Assembly: GCA_947462425.1 (NCBI GenBank)
Contig: CANHPI010000139.1
Span: 1-7,080, forward strand
Length of the DNA stretch: 7,080 nt
Direction of reading: 5' to 3'
From: Bacteroidota bacterium
GTDB lineage: Bacteria > Bacteroidota > Bacteroidia > B-17B0 > B-17BO
In this document: in pieces, positions 6,751 to 7,080 of the stretch
Numbering within the stretch: position 1 is the first letter of the stretch
How the letters are laid out: each line of letters begins with the position of its first letter
Translations under genes and position numbers: made by a program
Notes under the pieces: generated by a model
The model's database searches: none
Seen by the model: the letters and a program-made list of their open reading frames with translations, nothing else
Told to the model about the DNA's origin: nothing

Positions 6751-6824
6751 GGTCCCGTAGCTCAGCTGGATAGAGCAACAGCCTTCTAAGCTGTGGGCCA
6801 TTGGTTCGAATCCAATCGGGATCA
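6751..6824 (+). tRNA. tRNA-Arg, anticodon UCU
   Basis: The 74 bases fold into a complete cloverleaf. The acceptor stem is GGTCCCG (6751-6757) with CGGGATC (6817-6823), including one G-T pair, and discriminator A6824. The D stem is GCTC/GAGC and the D loop has the usual AGCTGGATA form. The anticodon stem is ACAGC/GCTGT with loop CTTCTAA, giving anticodon TCT at 6785-6787, which reads AGA and AGG. The T stem is ATTGG/CCAAT with loop TTCGAAT, and the variable loop is 5 bases. The CCA end is not encoded (the gene is followed by CGA), so it must be added after transcription. AGA is the arginine codon expected to dominate in such an AT-rich genome. No att-site duplication or integrase is seen beside it. 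Confidence 0.96.
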
Positions 6825-6837
6825 CGATTAAACAACT

Positions 6838-6872
6838 AAAAAGCCTGTAAATGTAAAATTTACAGGCTTTTT
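6838..6872. terminator. Strong bidirectional intrinsic terminator
   Basis: GCCTGTAAAT (6843-6852) pairs perfectly with ATTTACAGGC (6858-6867) around a 5-base loop. The stem is flanked by five A's on the left and five T's on the right, giving up to 15 bp and a T-tail on both strands. It lies 13 bases after the tRNA and 77 bases beyond the stop of the channel gene read on the other strand, so it can end both convergent transcripts. Confidence 0.88.
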
Positions 6873-6949
6873 GATTTAAGGCGGAAGTTTAGAGATAGGT
6901 TTGTTTTTATCTTAATCAATTTAATGATAAAAATAAATGAGAGAGTTTT

Positions 6950-7080
6950 TTAAACAATTGATTTATTGCAGTGTGGACAAATCATTCTAGCGTTTTTTTC
7001 TCTGTTTGCCAATTCTTCCGAAAAACCTGATGCTAAAATACCTGTAGGTAGAGCGAAAAGCCCAATCCCAATTATTGATA
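6950..7080 (-). CDS. Ion channel (voltage-gated K+ channel family), C-terminal end only
   Basis: The last 42 codons of a gene that enters from the right edge on the - strand; the TAA stop is at 6952-6950. The translation opens with SIIGIGLFALPTGILASGF, followed by SEELANREKNARM and ends ICPHCNKSIV. The phrase GIGLFALPTGILASGF is characteristic of the inner pore-lining helix (S6) end of bacterial six-helix potassium channels (Ion_trans/KvAP-like), where it follows the TVGYGD selectivity filter; that filter would lie outside the window. The charged SEELANREK stretch is the start of the cytoplasmic tail. The terminal CPHC is a half zinc-knuckle seen, from memory, at the end of some such channels. 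Function is inferred from this tail only; ion selectivity is not visible. The frame is open to the edge with coherent codon use. Confidence 0.8.
   Translation of the reverse strand, partial: SIIGIGLFALPTGILASGFSEELANREKNARMICPHCNKSIV

Noticed and set aside
6751..6872. tRNA gene as an integration site for a mobile element
   Set aside because: No integrase, no repeat of the tRNA 3' end and no foreign genes are present in the window; a terminator and a normal channel gene follow.

Overview
This is a 7.1 kb piece of a low-GC (AT-rich) chromosome, very probably from a member of the Bacteroidota (Flavobacteriia/Cytophagia-like). The evidence is the character of the proteins (a Bacteroidota-style fused phosphoglucose/phosphomannose isomerase, LipB, and a GT2 protein with a polyprenyl-glycosylphosphotransferase-like tail), A-rich leaders without Shine-Dalgarno sequences before the genes, and intergenic repeats of a kind common in that phylum. 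Assignment to a genus is not possible from this window.

Layout. Bases 1-103 are AT-rich upstream DNA with no supportable gene. Five genes then run on the + strand: rmlA (104-970, dTDP-glucose synthesis), an isoprenyl diphosphate synthase (1147-2130), a hotdog-fold acyl-CoA thioesterase (2194-2631), a bifunctional phosphoglucose/phosphomannose isomerase (2712-3695) and lipB (3714-4424, octanoyl transfer for lipoate synthesis). The rmlA-prenyl synthase gap holds a widely spaced inverted repeat. The prenyl synthase-thioesterase gap holds a fragment resembling another Bacteroidota intergenic repeat. A 248-base convergent gap (4425-4672) contains two small palindromes and no gene.

On the - strand, 6628-4673 encodes a 651-residue membrane glycosyltransferase: an N-terminal GT2 rhamnosyltransferase-like domain joined to the membrane and nucleotide-binding-like parts of a polyprenyl glycosylphosphotransferase whose catalytic core is missing. 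Divergent from it is a tRNA-Arg(UCU) gene (6751-6824). This is followed by a strong hairpin terminator (6838-6872) that also serves the C-terminal end of an ion-channel gene entering from the right edge on the - strand (7080-6950).

How the genes relate. RmlA, the hexose-phosphate isomerase, the prenyl synthase (possible lipid carrier or quinone side chain) and the GT2 protein could all contribute to cell-surface glycan synthesis, but they are not one visible operon. LipB and the thioesterase belong to acyl/lipoate metabolism. The overall picture is ordinary core chromosome. I found no defence system, CRISPR array, phage or transposase gene. The most unusual element is the GT2 fusion with a catalytically stripped glycosylphosphotransferase module.
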